Of a stretch of 64,000 bases of DNA, positions 15,562 through 25,174 are shown piece by piece. Source of the stretch: Leptospirales bacterium. Lineage in GTDB: Bacteria > Spirochaetota > Leptospiria > Leptospirales > Leptonemataceae. Under the pieces are notes generated by a model that did not search any database, was not told where the DNA came from, and was given only the letters and a program-made list of their open reading frames with translations. Position 1 is the first letter of the stretch. Each line of letters opens with the position of its first letter. Made by a program: the position numbers and the translations under genes. Location of the stretch: NCBI GenBank assembly GCA_019694655.1, contig JAIBBN010000010.1:1-64000 (forward strand). Direction: 5' to 3'.

Positions 15562-15747
15562 ATCGATGCCATAGTCCGGATGTGCATGGCCATTCCACTT
15601 CGATTGCAAACAGCCAGGTTAGCCCTGACCGGACCGGAAATCATCGCCCCTTCTCAGACTATGGCGGCGCGCTGGAAGCTCGCATTGCATTGCGTCTCCG
15701 GCAAGAGACGACGGCCGCAGACAATGACTTCCATTGAGAGATAGATT

Positions 15748-16521
15748 ATGGAAAATCATGTGCACAGGCTATACGGTCCCTGGGCCGCCATTACGGGTGC
15801 GACTGGATTACTGGGACGCGCCTTTTGCATGCAACTGGCATCACGGGGATTCAATCTCCATTTGATTGCCCGCTCCAGCCAAAAGCTGGCCGTTCTGGAA
15901 GCAGAGATCAAGAAGGACTTTGCAGTACAAACAAGCAGTACCGTCTGCGATTTGCTCGAGGCCGAAAAGCATCCCCAGCTTCTATCCCGTTTGAACAGTA
16001 CGGGCGAGATTGGACTGCTTATCCTCAATGCCGGAATTTTTCCCTTCGGTTCTTTCGAACAGATCCAGATTGAGGACCATAGACGGACGGTCGCTCTCAA
16101 CTGCATGTCATCGGTGGAACTGGCGCACCAGTTTCTTGAGCTTGGAGTCCCGCGTTCAACTCGCGGACTTATTTTTGTAAGTTCCGTACAGGCCAAGCAG
16201 GGCGTTCCCTTCATGGCCGCCTATGCCGCCTCGAAAGCCTTCAACGACATTCTGGCCCAGAGCCTCTGGTACGAATCTAAGGACCGCGGCATAGCCGTGC
16301 AATCGCTCTGCCCGGGTCGCATCCAGAGGCCAGATCGGCCTGCAGCGCGCGGCGCCTTATCGCCCGAAACAATTGCATCTTGCTCGCTTGCAAAGCTGGG
16401 CAAGAAGCTCTGTGTCGTTCCAGGCTTTTCCAACCGACTTTTCCTCAGCCTTACTTCAATGCTTTCACCTGAAAGAAGAAGCAGCATAATGGGGAATATG
16501 CTTCGGCCCGCAAGACATTAG
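15748..16521 (+). CDS. short-chain dehydrogenase/reductase
   Basis: 257 residues. The Rossmann motif is ITGATGLLGRAF (TGxxxGxG type), LILNAG fits the family NAG motif, and the catalytic Ser lies in FVSSVQA with the Tyr-Lys pair in YAASK. The enzyme should use NAD(P)H on a carbonyl or alcohol; the substrate cannot be read. The C-terminal quarter is basic. It stands alone, 186 bases after the MarR gene, a gap in which I see nothing else. Confidence 0.9.
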   Translation: MENHVHRLYGPWAAITGATGLLGRAFCMQLASRGFNLHLIARSSQKLAVLEAEIKKDFAVQTSSTVCDLLEAEKHPQLLSRLNSTGEIGLLILNAGIFPFGSFEQIQIEDHRRTVALNCMSSVELAHQFLELGVPRSTRGLIFVSSVQAKQGVPFMAAYAASKAFNDILAQSLWYESKDRGIAVQSLCPGRIQRPDRPAARGALSPETIASCSLAKLGKKLCVVPGFSNRLFLSLTSMLSPERRSSIMGNMLRPARH

Positions 16522-16669
16522 ACTTCGTTATTAAGGAGGCTTAGCTCAGAGATCATTCTCAGGAAGATGGGCGCGAACGCTTTCATCTTCGCCGGCCATC
16601 GCTCAAACCGCGATGCCCTAATGATGTCTGCGCCGCGATTGAATCCGATCAGGAAAAGTTGAGGAAGCT

Positions 16670-16903
16670 ATGAATGACACAGAAGTAAGAAATCCATATC
16701 ATCTCACGTGGCAATCCGCCCCGGTCTCCGCGCGACCGCGGTTCTTTGCGTGGAGCGTAATCGGGCTCGTCGGACTGACATCTACAGCGGCCTCGGCCCT
16801 ATTTCTTTCAATATCTGGTTTCTACTACATACGTCTCATCTATAACATCTCGGCTTCCAGGGAACGCCTTCTGTCGAGCGGCGCAGCGCCCAACGTTGCC
16901 TAA
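16670..16903 (+). CDS. small membrane protein, unknown
   Basis: 77 residues, ATG at 16670 with GAGGAAG upstream. One long hydrophobic stretch (SVIGLVGLTSTAASALFLSI) could form one or two helices. The N terminus has the NPYHLTW pattern of small membrane proteins. Not recognised. Confidence 0.45.
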   Translation: MNDTEVRNPYHLTWQSAPVSARPRFFAWSVIGLVGLTSTAASALFLSISGFYYIRLIYNISASRERLLSSGAAPNVA

Positions 16904-17392
16904 GCCTACGGCGAGTTCCCAATTGCTTTTCCGACGCCGCTTATATCTTTAGCACATGAATATTACATAAACTATAGAGTTGATTATAAACTTAATTCAG
17001 CGCCGATCGTCGGCAGAACGGATCGTGGCGGCCATCGATCGAGGCCAGCCGGTCGATCAAAACTTCCTTTTCGTGGCGCGCACACTGGATGCAGTTCGGG
17101 CTCCAATTGCAGTCATGAGTCTCCCTTCCAGGCAAGAACTGACCCTCCGTAAGAGCCTGATTGAAATGACACAGGCCCTGGAGCAGAAGGCACAGTTGAT
17201 GTGAGGCAATGGCCGCCAGCCTGAAGCCCGCCCGGTATTGTTTCATTTCCTGACACAATCAGGCAATCGCGCGATCCCGACAAATTTGCGAACTTCTGGA
17301 AGAATGCTTGCATTCCGACGCTGCGCAATCAAGCCAATGCCGCGAGGTCTCCGGAACACGATGGACGGAAGATTTCTCTGGATGATTGAATA
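16904..17392. other. 489-base gap with one doubtful frame
   Basis: The plus strand has an open frame of 74 residues at 16980-17204 (ERIVAAIDRGQPVDQNFLFVA, later LRKSLIEMTQALEQKAQLM) with a TTG start and no clear ribosome site. It may be a degraded or real small gene. No RNA gene or repeat was seen here. Confidence 0.3.
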
Positions 17393-18025
17393 ATGTCGGA
17401 ATTGAAAGAAGACCCTCGCGGCCGCAAGCAGATCATTGTCGCGCTGGGCCTGATACTGACCGCCTGGATCATCCTCGCGTTCAGCGCCAAGGGCGCGCGC
17501 CTGAGCTGTGAACCAAACAGCGGTCAGTGTTCATTGCATCGACGAACTCTCTTCAAGTCCACGTCCGAGACTTTTCGCTGGATCGAGGTGCGCGAAGTCA
17601 GCTCGGAATACGCGACTACGCGGTGGACAGCCAGCGGCGGCGGGTCCAGAATCATCGTCAAAGACAATATCTTCCTTCATACAGATCGCCTGATCCCAGT
17701 TCTGAACGAATCTGATGCGTGGCTCTTTGGATCGCTTGGCGAAGAATCGCTGCGCTCCTATATCGGAAATCAACCGCCTGACAACCTCTGGCTAGCTTCC
17801 TTCGGATTGCAACCGTGGTTTCTCTGGTTTGTCGCGGCGGCCGTGGGGGCATTGTTCTTGCTGCTATCGGTGATTCGCAAGATTGAACCAAATATGAGCG
17901 CAGCTGCGTTGCGCTCGGCACGCGTTCACAATCTGACTCGCTTTCTTGGGTTGACGGTCTTTCTTTCGCTGTTCTGGGCGGCGAGTATCTTCGCCATTCT
18001 CTACTTCCAGGTGTTTCGCTCCTGA
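17393..18025 (+). CDS. membrane protein with a central soluble domain, unknown
   Basis: 210 residues. One helix near the N terminus (IIVALGLILTAWIILAF), about 100 polar residues with two Cys close together (LSCEPNSGQCSL), then two helices (FLWFVAAAVGALFLLLSV and FLGLTVFLSLFWAASIFAILY). The soluble part is probably periplasmic. No family recognised. Confidence 0.6.
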   Translation: MSELKEDPRGRKQIIVALGLILTAWIILAFSAKGARLSCEPNSGQCSLHRRTLFKSTSETFRWIEVREVSSEYATTRWTASGGGSRIIVKDNIFLHTDRLIPVLNESDAWLFGSLGEESLRSYIGNQPPDNLWLASFGLQPWFLWFVAAAVGALFLLLSVIRKIEPNMSAAALRSARVHNLTRFLGLTVFLSLFWAASIFAILYFQVFRS

Positions 18026-18147
18026 TGCACAAAGAGGACCCGATCAATTCCAGGCAAAGTCGCCTGCGCGTTCGCACGATGCGGCGCGGCCATCATGCGG
18101 CCGCAACACACTTTCTCCCGGGGTCCTGCGCATCCGGGAGGCGATGA

Positions 18148-18486
18148 CTAGCCAGCCATCTTTTTTCGCCTTAACTTCAGAATGAACAGCAGACAGAATA
18201 GGATCCCGCCGTATATGCTTCCGGAGATTATTGCAATCGGAAACATACTGAGCTGCGATTTTGATTGGCCGCCTTCGCCAATGCAATACCAGGTCTGGCT
18301 GGTCACCGTTTTACCGGGATAAGGCCGGAAGACGCGCGATTCCTGCTGCATTGTTCCATCGGGGCAAACGAATGGCCTGGCAACTTGATTGATTGCCGGA
18401 AAGGCTGCGCCCAGGCCGACCGATATTGCTGTGACCCCCATGAACCAGCAGAATACGACTGCAACAATGAAGGGGCCTGTTTTCAT
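18148..18486 (-). CDS. small two-helix membrane protein, unknown
   Basis: 112 residues from the ATG at 18486; a longer frame begins at 18582, but its extra residues look non-coding. A helix lies at each end (FIVAVVFCWFMGVTAISVGLGA and GSIYGGILFCLLFILKL), with about 55 residues between them containing two Cys (FVCPDGT and WYCIGEGG), probably outside the membrane. The chain ends in a basic tail. Not recognised. Confidence 0.55.
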   Translation of the reverse strand: MKTGPFIVAVVFCWFMGVTAISVGLGAAFPAINQVARPFVCPDGTMQQESRVFRPYPGKTVTSQTWYCIGEGGQSKSQLSMFPIAIISGSIYGGILFCLLFILKLRRKKMAG

Positions 18487-18664
18487 AGGTAATTGATAAC
18501 AGCCAGGCCGCTTCGCAGTGTCAAGGACATGTCTTGAGTCTGAGCGGCGCGCCAACAATTGATACGTAGTAGTATGCCGCAATATACCGCACAGCTATTT
18601 GCACGGACGATTGAGTTTTTTCAGAATAGCGCGAAGCGATACCGTTTCCCAAAATGGAGCTACG

Positions 18665-19315
18665 ATGAGCAAAGTGCGCGTTGCTGCGTTTGGCATTTCC
18701 CTCGACGGTTTCGGCGCCGGGCCAAACCAGAGCCTCGATCACCCGCTTGGCGAGCGCGGTCCGGAGATTATGAATTGGGTCTTCCACACGCGCTTCTTTC
18801 AGCAGATGCACGGCGATGGCGGCGGCGATGGGTCAACGGGCATTGACAATGAGTTTGCGCTGCGATCCTTCGAAAATGTCGGCGCCTGGATTCTGGGACG
18901 CAACATGTTTGGCCCAATTCGCGGCGACTGGGGCGACCAGTCCTGGAAGGGCTGGTGGGGCGACAATCCGCCTTACCACATGCCGGTTTTTGTGCTCACC
19001 CATCATGCGCGCGATCCGCTGCAGATGGAAGGCGGGACCACATTTTACTTTGTTACGGAGGGCATCGATGCCGCGCTTGACCGGGCAAAAGCCGCCGCAA
19101 AGAGCAAAGACGTGCGCATCGGCGGCGGCGTGCAGACCATTCGACAGTACTTACAGAAGGGTCTAATCGATGAAATGCACTTTGCGCATTCGCCAGTTTA
19201 TCTTGGTCGCGGAGAGAATTTGCTGGTCGATCTTGATCTTCCAGAACTGGGCTTCAAGATTGTGGAGCAAAAGCAGGGCGAAGGCGCGCTGCATATGATT
19301 CTCCGCAAGGATTGA
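18665..19315 (+). CDS. dihydrofolate reductase-like (RibD C-terminal) protein
   Basis: 216 residues from the ATG at 18665 with GGAG upstream. VRVAAFGISLDGFGAGPNQ opens the fold; RSFENVGAWILGRNMFGP matches the block of this family in which Gly-Arg binds NADPH; VFVLTHHARDPL and IGGGVQTIRQYLQKGLIDEMH follow in order. Members of this group are NADPH reductases of unknown substrate, related to RibD and yeast-type DHFR-like proteins, and not the folate enzyme itself. Confidence 0.87.
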   Translation: MSKVRVAAFGISLDGFGAGPNQSLDHPLGERGPEIMNWVFHTRFFQQMHGDGGGDGSTGIDNEFALRSFENVGAWILGRNMFGPIRGDWGDQSWKGWWGDNPPYHMPVFVLTHHARDPLQMEGGTTFYFVTEGIDAALDRAKAAAKSKDVRIGGGVQTIRQYLQKGLIDEMHFAHSPVYLGRGENLLVDLDLPELGFKIVEQKQGEGALHMILRKD

Positions 19316-19385
19316 GTGCAGCGCCCGACCGCTGGCCATTTCCAACCGCGCCTCGCGGCATTCCCGGCGTTCCGCACAGTTTCTT

Positions 19386-19420
19386 TATAAAAGCCTGGAA
19401 ACGATATTCATCGTTCCAGG
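19386..19420 (-). terminator. Rho-independent terminator overlapping a stop codon
   Basis: On the minus strand CCTGGAACGAT and ATCGTTTCCAGG form a stem of about 11 pairs with one bulge and a 4-base loop, followed by CTTTTAT. The first arm contains the end of the gene at 19408-19734, including its TGA. It ends the two-gene operon that starts at 20311. Confidence 0.7.
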
Positions 19421-19734
19421 TACTCGCTCACCGCTTTTTGAAATTCCGCCCGTGAAAACATAGGCGGCGCTTCGCTGTCGCTCGCCGGCGTGTTTGCAAT
19501 CTGGCGTAGCAGGTCCTCGTCGCTCAGCGAGTCGTCTACGCCGCAAAGTTCAAAGCGCATGGCGCTCCTTCTGGCCAGACCTCGGCTGCGCAGCATATCC
19601 GCAGCATTGTTGAATTCCTCGTAAGTCAGGATAGCATGATTCAAATAGTCGGCGCGCGCGATGATTTCTCTGAGCGTACTCGACCTGCCGCGCAGGGCGC
19701 CGAGGATCCATAGTGGAATCAAACTATTTGGCAT
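19408..19734 (-). CDS. conserved-looking protein, unknown
   Basis: 108 residues, soluble. The N-terminal 55 residues look like a winged-helix (IPLWILGALRGRSSTLREIIARADYLN, then TYEEFNNAADMLRSRGLA), with an acidic tail after it. A DNA-binding or adaptor role is possible. It overlaps the end of the upstream gene by 11 bases and ends in a strong terminator. Confidence 0.55.
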   Translation of the reverse strand: MPNSLIPLWILGALRGRSSTLREIIARADYLNHAILTYEEFNNAADMLRSRGLARRSAMRFELCGVDDSLSDEDLLRQIANTPASDSEAPPMFSRAEFQKAVSEYLER

Positions 19735-20311
19735 TTTTCAACAGCGCAACATACTCTCCAAAGCGTTGAATCGCTATGGCAATCGGCGGCGCATTTCCAT
19801 TGAGATCGGATCTGCCTTCTCCCAGCGCCCAGATGAAAAGCAAATCGCCCAGATCGCTGCGCCGCGTTTCATTGGCGGCCTTGCTGTCCCCTTTGCTTTC
19901 GTAGCGCTGGATATCGGCCTCATGCAGCCAGTCAAGGGAAAGGCGGCGGCTCAAGGCCTCTTCATGTTGTGCCATGGGCTCGCTGATCTTCTGAATTGTT
20001 GCGGCCGCCAGTGCAGGCTTGCCGGACTGCTCGTGGAGCCAGGCCTGCAGCAGCAGACACTTTTCGATAGGCGTCCAGATATTGAAATCGCCCGCAAATT
20101 TTGCGCCGTCGAGGACGCCAGTGGCCGCCAGCGCCTCCTGATCGTAACCGCACAAGAATAGCTCATAAGCCAGGTCGGCCAGATGATTCAGGTCTGCTGC
20201 GGACTTTGCGGAAAGCTTCTTCCGGCATTTTTTCAGGGCGGAAACAATGCGCTTTTCGCGAAAGCCCCGGTCCGCGAGCCTTTGCAGAGTTTGGTGCTCG
20301 TTCAATTTCAT
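19724..20311 (-). CDS. helical repeat-like protein, unknown
   Basis: 195 residues, almost entirely helical and Ala/Leu-rich, without signal or membrane segment. The pattern (LNHLADLAYELFLCGYDQEAL, LLLQAWLHEQSGKPALAAATIQKI) suggests TPR-like hairpins. First gene of a two-gene operon with 19408-19734. Family not recognised with confidence. Confidence 0.6.
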   Translation of the reverse strand: MKLNEHQTLQRLADRGFREKRIVSALKKCRKKLSAKSAADLNHLADLAYELFLCGYDQEALAATGVLDGAKFAGDFNIWTPIEKCLLLQAWLHEQSGKPALAAATIQKISEPMAQHEEALSRRLSLDWLHEADIQRYESKGDSKAANETRRSDLGDLLFIWALGEGRSDLNGNAPPIAIAIQRFGEYVALLKNAK

Positions 20312-20336
20312 AAGCCGCCCCCCTCCTGACTGCCTG

Positions 20337-20807
20337 CTATCCTGCGCCGCCCAGCAGGCTCAACGCTGTTCCGCCCAATAAAACCCAGACAATGGCGTAG
20401 TTGGGATAGGTAACGAGCAAACTCAGCAGACGTACGCGGTAGTACAGAGGATAATAGAAGATGCGGCCAAAAATATAGGCAAAGCCCAGAAGGCCGCCCC
20501 ACAGCGGACTTACAAATAAGCTGAAGAGCCACAAGCTGCAAAGGAAGGCCGGCATCTGCTCCAGCATATTCAGCACCGTGCGATCAGCTCGAATAAAATT
20601 CAGATCGCCCGCGACGCCAGGCGCGTTGCGTGCATGCGAATACAACTCCGCCGGCGCTCCCTCCACAATCTTCTGCTGCGCTTTGAGCTTGGCCGCCTGC
20701 TTCACCTTCAAGTGAATCAAGATGAAACTATAGTAAAGCAAGAAGTAAACTACGGTGGCCAGGATGGGCAGCGTGAATAGCTGCGCGTATTCTCGAAATG
20801 GACTCAT
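20337..20807 (-). CDS. MAPEG-family membrane protein
   Basis: 156 residues with four hydrophobic helices. The segment following the first helix (RNAPGVAGDLNFIRADRTVLNMLEQMPAFL) carries the family's R-x-x-x-N-x-x-E-x-x-P pattern for glutathione or lipid binding. MAPEG proteins are glutathione transferases or isomerases acting on lipids and quinones. The ATG at 20807 has GAGGAAC upstream. The 195-base gap to the divergent DinB gene shows nothing clear. Confidence 0.85.
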   Translation of the reverse strand: MSPFREYAQLFTLPILATVVYFLLYYSFILIHLKVKQAAKLKAQQKIVEGAPAELYSHARNAPGVAGDLNFIRADRTVLNMLEQMPAFLCSLWLFSLFVSPLWGGLLGFAYIFGRIFYYPLYYRVRLLSLLVTYPNYAIVWVLLGGTALSLLGGAG

Positions 20808-21002
20808 AGGTTCCTCGAAGATTTCTCAACCAGTCAGTGCGCACCGGGGCCGCCCGCAGCGTAAAGCCCGTTTGTTCTTGTTGAAATTCAAATTCGGCAG
20901 CGACTGGCGATTTGCCCTGGCCTTCCGGCAGCGGGGCCGGATGAGAGGCGCCGGGCCAAGAATCCTGGTGACGGGGCAGTCGCTCAACTCACCCTGCGTC
21001 GA

Positions 21003-21521
21003 ATGAGGATCAACTTCGATTATTGTTTGCTGATGGCGGACTACAATCAATGGATGAACCAGCGTCTGTACGATCTGTGCGGCGGACTCAGCGATTCCGA
21101 ACTCCGTCTGGATCGCGGCGCCTTTTTCAAATCCATCTATTCCACCCTGAATCATATTGTCTACGGCGACCTTGCCTTCATGTCGCGCTTCACCGGCGAC
21201 CCGCAAGAGGTTCCCGATCTCAACGCAGAACTCTTTTCCAATTTTTCCGATCTGGCCGAAGCAAGGCGCCGGCTTGATGCGCGGATCCGCGCCTGGGCTA
21301 AGTCGCTTACGAACGAGTGGCTCAGTGAAACCCTCAGCTATCGCAGCAAGGTAGACGGAAAACTCAGAACTGTCCAGAAATGGATTCTGGTTGTTCACAT
21401 GTTCAACCACCAGACGCATCATCGAGGTCAGATTACAACTCTGCTGACTCAGCTTGGTCTGGATATTGGGCCTACAGACATTCCGTTCATGCCCCAATTT
21501 GATGTTTGGCAGGCGATCTAA
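21003..21521 (+). CDS. DinB-family protein
   Basis: 172 residues, a four-helix bundle. The three His ligands of the metal site are in LNHIVYGDLAF and HMFNHQTHHRGQI (consensus H...HxxxH), both present. DinB/YfiT-like proteins bind a divalent metal; some are thiol transferases, while the role of most is unknown. The ATG is at 21003. Confidence 0.9.
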   Translation: MRINFDYCLLMADYNQWMNQRLYDLCGGLSDSELRLDRGAFFKSIYSTLNHIVYGDLAFMSRFTGDPQEVPDLNAELFSNFSDLAEARRRLDARIRAWAKSLTNEWLSETLSYRSKVDGKLRTVQKWILVVHMFNHQTHHRGQITTLLTQLGLDIGPTDIPFMPQFDVWQAI

Positions 21522-21587
21522 ACAAACAATTGTGGACAAGGATTACCGCCGCCGCTCCGCCAACCAGTTTTGAAAGAGGAGCCGAAA

Positions 21588-22781
21588 TTGATTGGACGGC
21601 AAATTGGGCGTTCTAAGATTCGGCCGACTTGCCGGCGGCGAACTTTGAACATTAACGCGCTTCTAAAACGCAGTTCTGGCGCCGTATTCCTCGCTGCCGC
21701 CGGCCTGCTTCTGACTCGCTGCTCTGCAGGGACGGCCGCCTGCGCCGAAGGCGATGCCAACTGCGGACTCCTGGCCGTTCTGTCCTATGCCGGTAGCTTT
21801 GTTCCAAAGTTTGTATATGTTTTGAATCAAAATGCGGCGGGCACGATATCGATGTATTCCGTAAATCGAGTGTCGGGCGCGATCGATCCGTTGAATCCGC
21901 CGTCCATAGCTTGCTGTAATTCGGGAAGCTACATGACTTTCGATCCCGCCGGTCGCTTTGCCTTTGCCGACGATCTTGGCGCCAGCGTTTTCACCTACGC
22001 CGTAGACCGCAGCTCTGGCCTGCTGACGCAAACTGCAACGACCAGCAGCGGCGGCAACGCGAATCCTTTTGTAGTGGAGCCCGGCGGCAGATTCGCCTAT
22101 GGCTCAAACAACGGGACTACCACGATCAACGTCTACGCCTACAATACGATCACAGGAGCTGTGTCGCTGCGCAGTACTGCGACCAATACCGGCGCTGCCG
22201 CTACGCAGGGCAGCTTTATAGATCGACGCGGCCGTTATCTCTATACTGCAAACCAGGGAAGCAACAATGTCTCGCAGTTCGCCATTGATTCCGTCAGCGG
22301 CGCCCTGGCGCCGCTAGGCCCGGCAGTTCCAGCGACCGGCGCCGGCTATATCTGTATTGATCCGCTCGATCGCTGGCTTTATGCCACCAATCCGGCCGGA
22401 ACGACGATCGCCGCCTACGCTATCCAGTCCAATGGCGCCCTGGTCAGCATCGGCGTATTTACGACGCCGGTCGCCGGACCTTCCTACTGTGCCATCACGC
22501 CCGATAGTTTATTCTTGATTGCAGGCGGCGCAGGATTGTCGGTCATGCCAATCGATCCTGCGACCGGGGCGCTGGGCACAGGCGCCAGCTATTCTTCCGG
22601 CGTGCACTCCGGTCTCGCAATTTCCGCTTCTGGCGAATTCGTCTTCTCAGCGGAACAGACGACGATGTCCTTGCGCACATTCTTGCGCAATCGCAGCAGC
22701 GGAGCGCTCACGCAAATTGACTCGAAACTCACTGGCACTGGGCCTTCGGGGGTGCTGCTGGGTAGCCACTATTCTCTGTAG
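21588..22781 (+). CDS. lipoprotein with lactonase-type beta-propeller
   Basis: About 397 residues from a TTG at 21588 with AGAGGAG upstream. The signal peptide ends in LLLTRCSAG, a spirochaetal lipobox, so it should be lipid-anchored. The rest consists of about seven repeats with the pattern YVLNQNAAGTISMYSVN, FAYGSNNGTTTINVYAYN, YLYTANQGSNNVSQFAID, each ending in a variant of S-G-A-L. This is the 6-phosphogluconolactonase/YncE fold. No catalytic role can be assigned; binding at the cell surface is as likely. Confidence 0.85.
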   Translation: MIGRQIGRSKIRPTCRRRTLNINALLKRSSGAVFLAAAGLLLTRCSAGTAACAEGDANCGLLAVLSYAGSFVPKFVYVLNQNAAGTISMYSVNRVSGAIDPLNPPSIACCNSGSYMTFDPAGRFAFADDLGASVFTYAVDRSSGLLTQTATTSSGGNANPFVVEPGGRFAYGSNNGTTTINVYAYNTITGAVSLRSTATNTGAAATQGSFIDRRGRYLYTANQGSNNVSQFAIDSVSGALAPLGPAVPATGAGYICIDPLDRWLYATNPAGTTIAAYAIQSNGALVSIGVFTTPVAGPSYCAITPDSLFLIAGGAGLSVMPIDPATGALGTGASYSSGVHSGLAISASGEFVFSAEQTTMSLRTFLRNRSSGALTQIDSKLTGTGPSGVLLGSHYSL

Positions 22782-23048
22782 CGCTCGCGTTTTTTTGCGA
22801 TGGCTGAACTCCATGGCATTGCACTGGATCAGCAGAGTGCTGCTTGCGGTTCTGGCGGTGGTCATGCAAATGTCCAGCCGCCACAATCAGGAAGCTGACA
22901 GTTGTACGCTGATTCGTTCCATCGTGATCAAGACCTCGATCCCGGCAGATCACGATCCTTTCCCGGCTGCCGGCGCCGTCAGATCCATAATCGTTTCGGT
23001 TAGCCGAAAGGTCCTTGCAAGGCGGCCGGAATCAACTAGCTTTTGAGC

Positions 23049-23543
23049 ATGAAGGTAGTCTTGATTGTCCTCCTCATCCTGGTCTTGCTGGTTCTGGCAA
23101 TCTACCTGGCTGGAACTCTGCTGCCCGTAAGGCACACGGCGCAAGTACATGTTACGCTTCAGGCGCCGGCTGGCAAGGTCTGGGATCGACTCAGCGATTT
23201 TTCAAAATACCCTGCCTGGCGCACAGGGATTCAAAGCGTAGAACGTCTCGAAGATCGCAACGGCTTGCCGTTGTGGCGCGAAACCTCCGCCCACGGCGCG
23301 GTCGACTATCTGACCGAGGAGTCTCTGCCGCCGCAGCGAATGCGACGCCGGATCGTCGACAACAAGAACTTCGGCGGCGCCTGGACCATGGAACTCAAGG
23401 AGCGCGGCGGTACAACTGAACTTGAGATCACCGAAGAGGGGGAGGTCTACAATCCGGTCTTTCGACTGATCTCTCGTTTGATCATCGGACACCAGGCAAC
23501 CATGCGCGGATTCGTCGATGATTTGCAGCGCTCTTTGCAGTAG
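23049..23543 (+). CDS. SRPBCC (polyketide cyclase-like) protein with membrane anchor
   Basis: 164 residues from the ATG at 23049. One hydrophobic helix at the N terminus (VLIVLLILVLLVLAIYLAGTLL), then a START-like ligand-binding fold opening with VHVTLQAPAGKVWDRLSDFSKYPAWR, the family signature. It could bind a lipid or other hydrophobic molecule at the membrane. The 267 bases before it hold no convincing gene. Confidence 0.85.
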   Translation: MKVVLIVLLILVLLVLAIYLAGTLLPVRHTAQVHVTLQAPAGKVWDRLSDFSKYPAWRTGIQSVERLEDRNGLPLWRETSAHGAVDYLTEESLPPQRMRRRIVDNKNFGGAWTMELKERGGTTELEITEEGEVYNPVFRLISRLIIGHQATMRGFVDDLQRSLQ

Positions 23544-23576
23544 ATGCTTCGCTTGCTTGATGGCAGGCGCGCTCGA

Positions 23577-24185
23577 CTAGGCCTCAATTCCAGGCATGCT
23601 CACAAAACCGGGCATGGCCCGAATCCGACGCATCCAGGCCAGAATTGCCGGGTAAGGCGAAAGATCAAATTTTCCCTCGTGCGCCAGCGCCAGATAGGGA
23701 TACACGGCAAGGTCGGCGATGGTAGGCGCAGCGCCGACCAACCATTCTGCTTTTGACAGTTGTCCATCCACGACGGAGCAAACGCTGGCCGCCATCTTCT
23801 CCGCCGCTTCCAGATCCAGCGCCCGGCCGAACTTGTAGTGCGCACGCATCGCCGCCGGTCCGCGTGTGATTTCGTTTGCGGCCGTTGAGAGCCAGGCTGC
23901 CGTCTGAGCAACCCCCGCCGGATCTTCCGCCAGCCAGACGCCGCGGCTGTACTTCATCGCCAGATAGACCAGGATTGCCTGACTATCGCGCACTGCCAGT
24001 CCATCCTCAACTAGAAGCGGAACCTGGCCAAAGGGATTCATTGCGAGAAATTGCGGGCTCTTCTGCTCGCCGGCAGCCCCGTTCACAATGCGGCTGCGGT
24101 ATTGCAGTTTGAGAAAGGAGAGAAGCATCCTGACCTTGTGGCAGTTGCCGGAGATCGGAAATTCGTAGAGCTCGATGTTGGACAT
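23577..24185 (-). CDS. glutathione S-transferase family protein
   Basis: 202 residues. The thioredoxin-like N-terminal domain has ISGNCHKVRMLLSFL and FGQVPLLVEDGLAVRDSQAILVYLA, with the cis-Pro of QVPLL and the glutathione-binding E/D-S motif (here DSQAI). The helical C-terminal domain contains the family's APTIADLAVYPYLALA motif. Its substrate is unknown. It converges with the SRPBCC gene, 33 bases apart. Confidence 0.92.
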   Translation of the reverse strand: MSNIELYEFPISGNCHKVRMLLSFLKLQYRSRIVNGAAGEQKSPQFLAMNPFGQVPLLVEDGLAVRDSQAILVYLAMKYSRGVWLAEDPAGVAQTAAWLSTAANEITRGPAAMRAHYKFGRALDLEAAEKMAASVCSVVDGQLSKAEWLVGAAPTIADLAVYPYLALAHEGKFDLSPYPAILAWMRRIRAMPGFVSMPGIEA

Positions 24186-24671
24186 TCCCTGAAAAGAAGA
24201 ACGGCGACGGCGGGACTGGCCAGTCCTTTTCGTCGCTTAAGCGGAGGAGCAAGGCGTCAGCGGCGCGCATCGTAATCTCCCTCCTCCCGTGAGACAGCGG
24301 CCTTCCATGGCATTTCCGCGCCATGCCCGGTTGTTCCGACCGCCATTGGCGAGGGCCGACGGCCGGTAGTATACCGTAGCTCGCATCGGGAAAACGAACA
24401 CGGTCCCTCTATTTTTGGCGAACTTCCCGATTGCGCAATCGTCTCACTTGGGACGATAGACTGTCTTCGCGCGCCGCCGAAACTTTCAGCGCATGGACAG
24501 GCAGAGTTCAAGCGAAAGCTCACGTTAGACCCTGCCATCCAAGTCAAGAAAACAATTCCGGTAAGCGGCGGGGCGTTTCATTTTGTCCCCTCAGGCAGCG
24601 TTGGTTCTGCCGGCCGTGTTAGGTTTCTCAGTTGTATTGACATCTCCACCAGTATCTATACTTGTGGAAAC
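24186..24671. other. 486-base gap without a convincing gene
   Basis: No frame here has protein-like composition. A TTGACA (24637-24642) and a TATACT (24657-24662) precede the lipoprotein gene at 24672, but their 14-base spacing is too short for a standard promoter. Confidence 0.4.
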
Positions 24672-25082
24672 ATGAATAAATTCACTTCTCTTATGCTTAT
24701 AGCCATCTTCAGCGTAAGCATATTCAGTTGCGGCCCTTCTCAAGAAGAACAGGAAGCTCAAGACAGCGAGAACTTCCTTACGCTGTTATTTGCATATATA
24801 CTTCTGGCGCCAAAGCCGGTGGTTCGATTTGTCAATAACTCCGGCGGCTCGGAGAGTTACGCAATTCGATCGTATCCTTGCGCCGGAACGGTATTTACTT
24901 TTCCTGATAACCCGGTAGCCAACGGCGTCACCACGGCATATCGCAGCATTGGAGCTGCCGGCAACTTTTCTATCCAATACACGTCCGGCGGCAGCTGCAC
25001 TACCGGCCCCTACAACTTTGTCTTAAACGGCAGCTACACCTGTACGTCAGGAGTATCAACCATCACTTGTTCGTCGCCCTGA
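24672..25082 (+). CDS. small lipoprotein, unknown
   Basis: 136 residues. The signal peptide has a hydrophobic core and the lipobox SIFSC at about residues 16-20. After an acidic linker (SQEEQEAQDSEN) comes a Ser/Thr/Gly-rich beta domain with three Cys near the end (SYPCAG, GGSCTTG, SYTCTSG, ITCSSP), probably disulphide-linked. This is typical of spirochaetal lipoproteins. The base composition is more AT-rich than its neighbours. Confidence 0.7.
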   Translation: MNKFTSLMLIAIFSVSIFSCGPSQEEQEAQDSENFLTLLFAYILLAPKPVVRFVNNSGGSESYAIRSYPCAGTVFTFPDNPVANGVTTAYRSIGAAGNFSIQYTSGGSCTTGPYNFVLNGSYTCTSGVSTITCSSP

Positions 25083-25174
25083 TCTAGGCTCGGATCGTCA
25101 CGCGGGCCGCCTTTTGCTTTGCCAGCAAGCGGTCTGCGTTGATGTTCGGAATCGACGGGGAACTTCGGCACGAC

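Noticed and set aside
22519-23046. A 175-codon plus-strand gene overlapping the beta-propeller gene
   Set aside because: Most of it lies in another frame of the strongly supported propeller gene; the part after 22781 has one hydrophobic stretch but no ribosome site.
24257-24547. A 96-codon minus-strand gene upstream of the small lipoprotein
   Set aside because: No ribosome site, no protein-like pattern, and similar open frames are common by chance in this GC-rich DNA.
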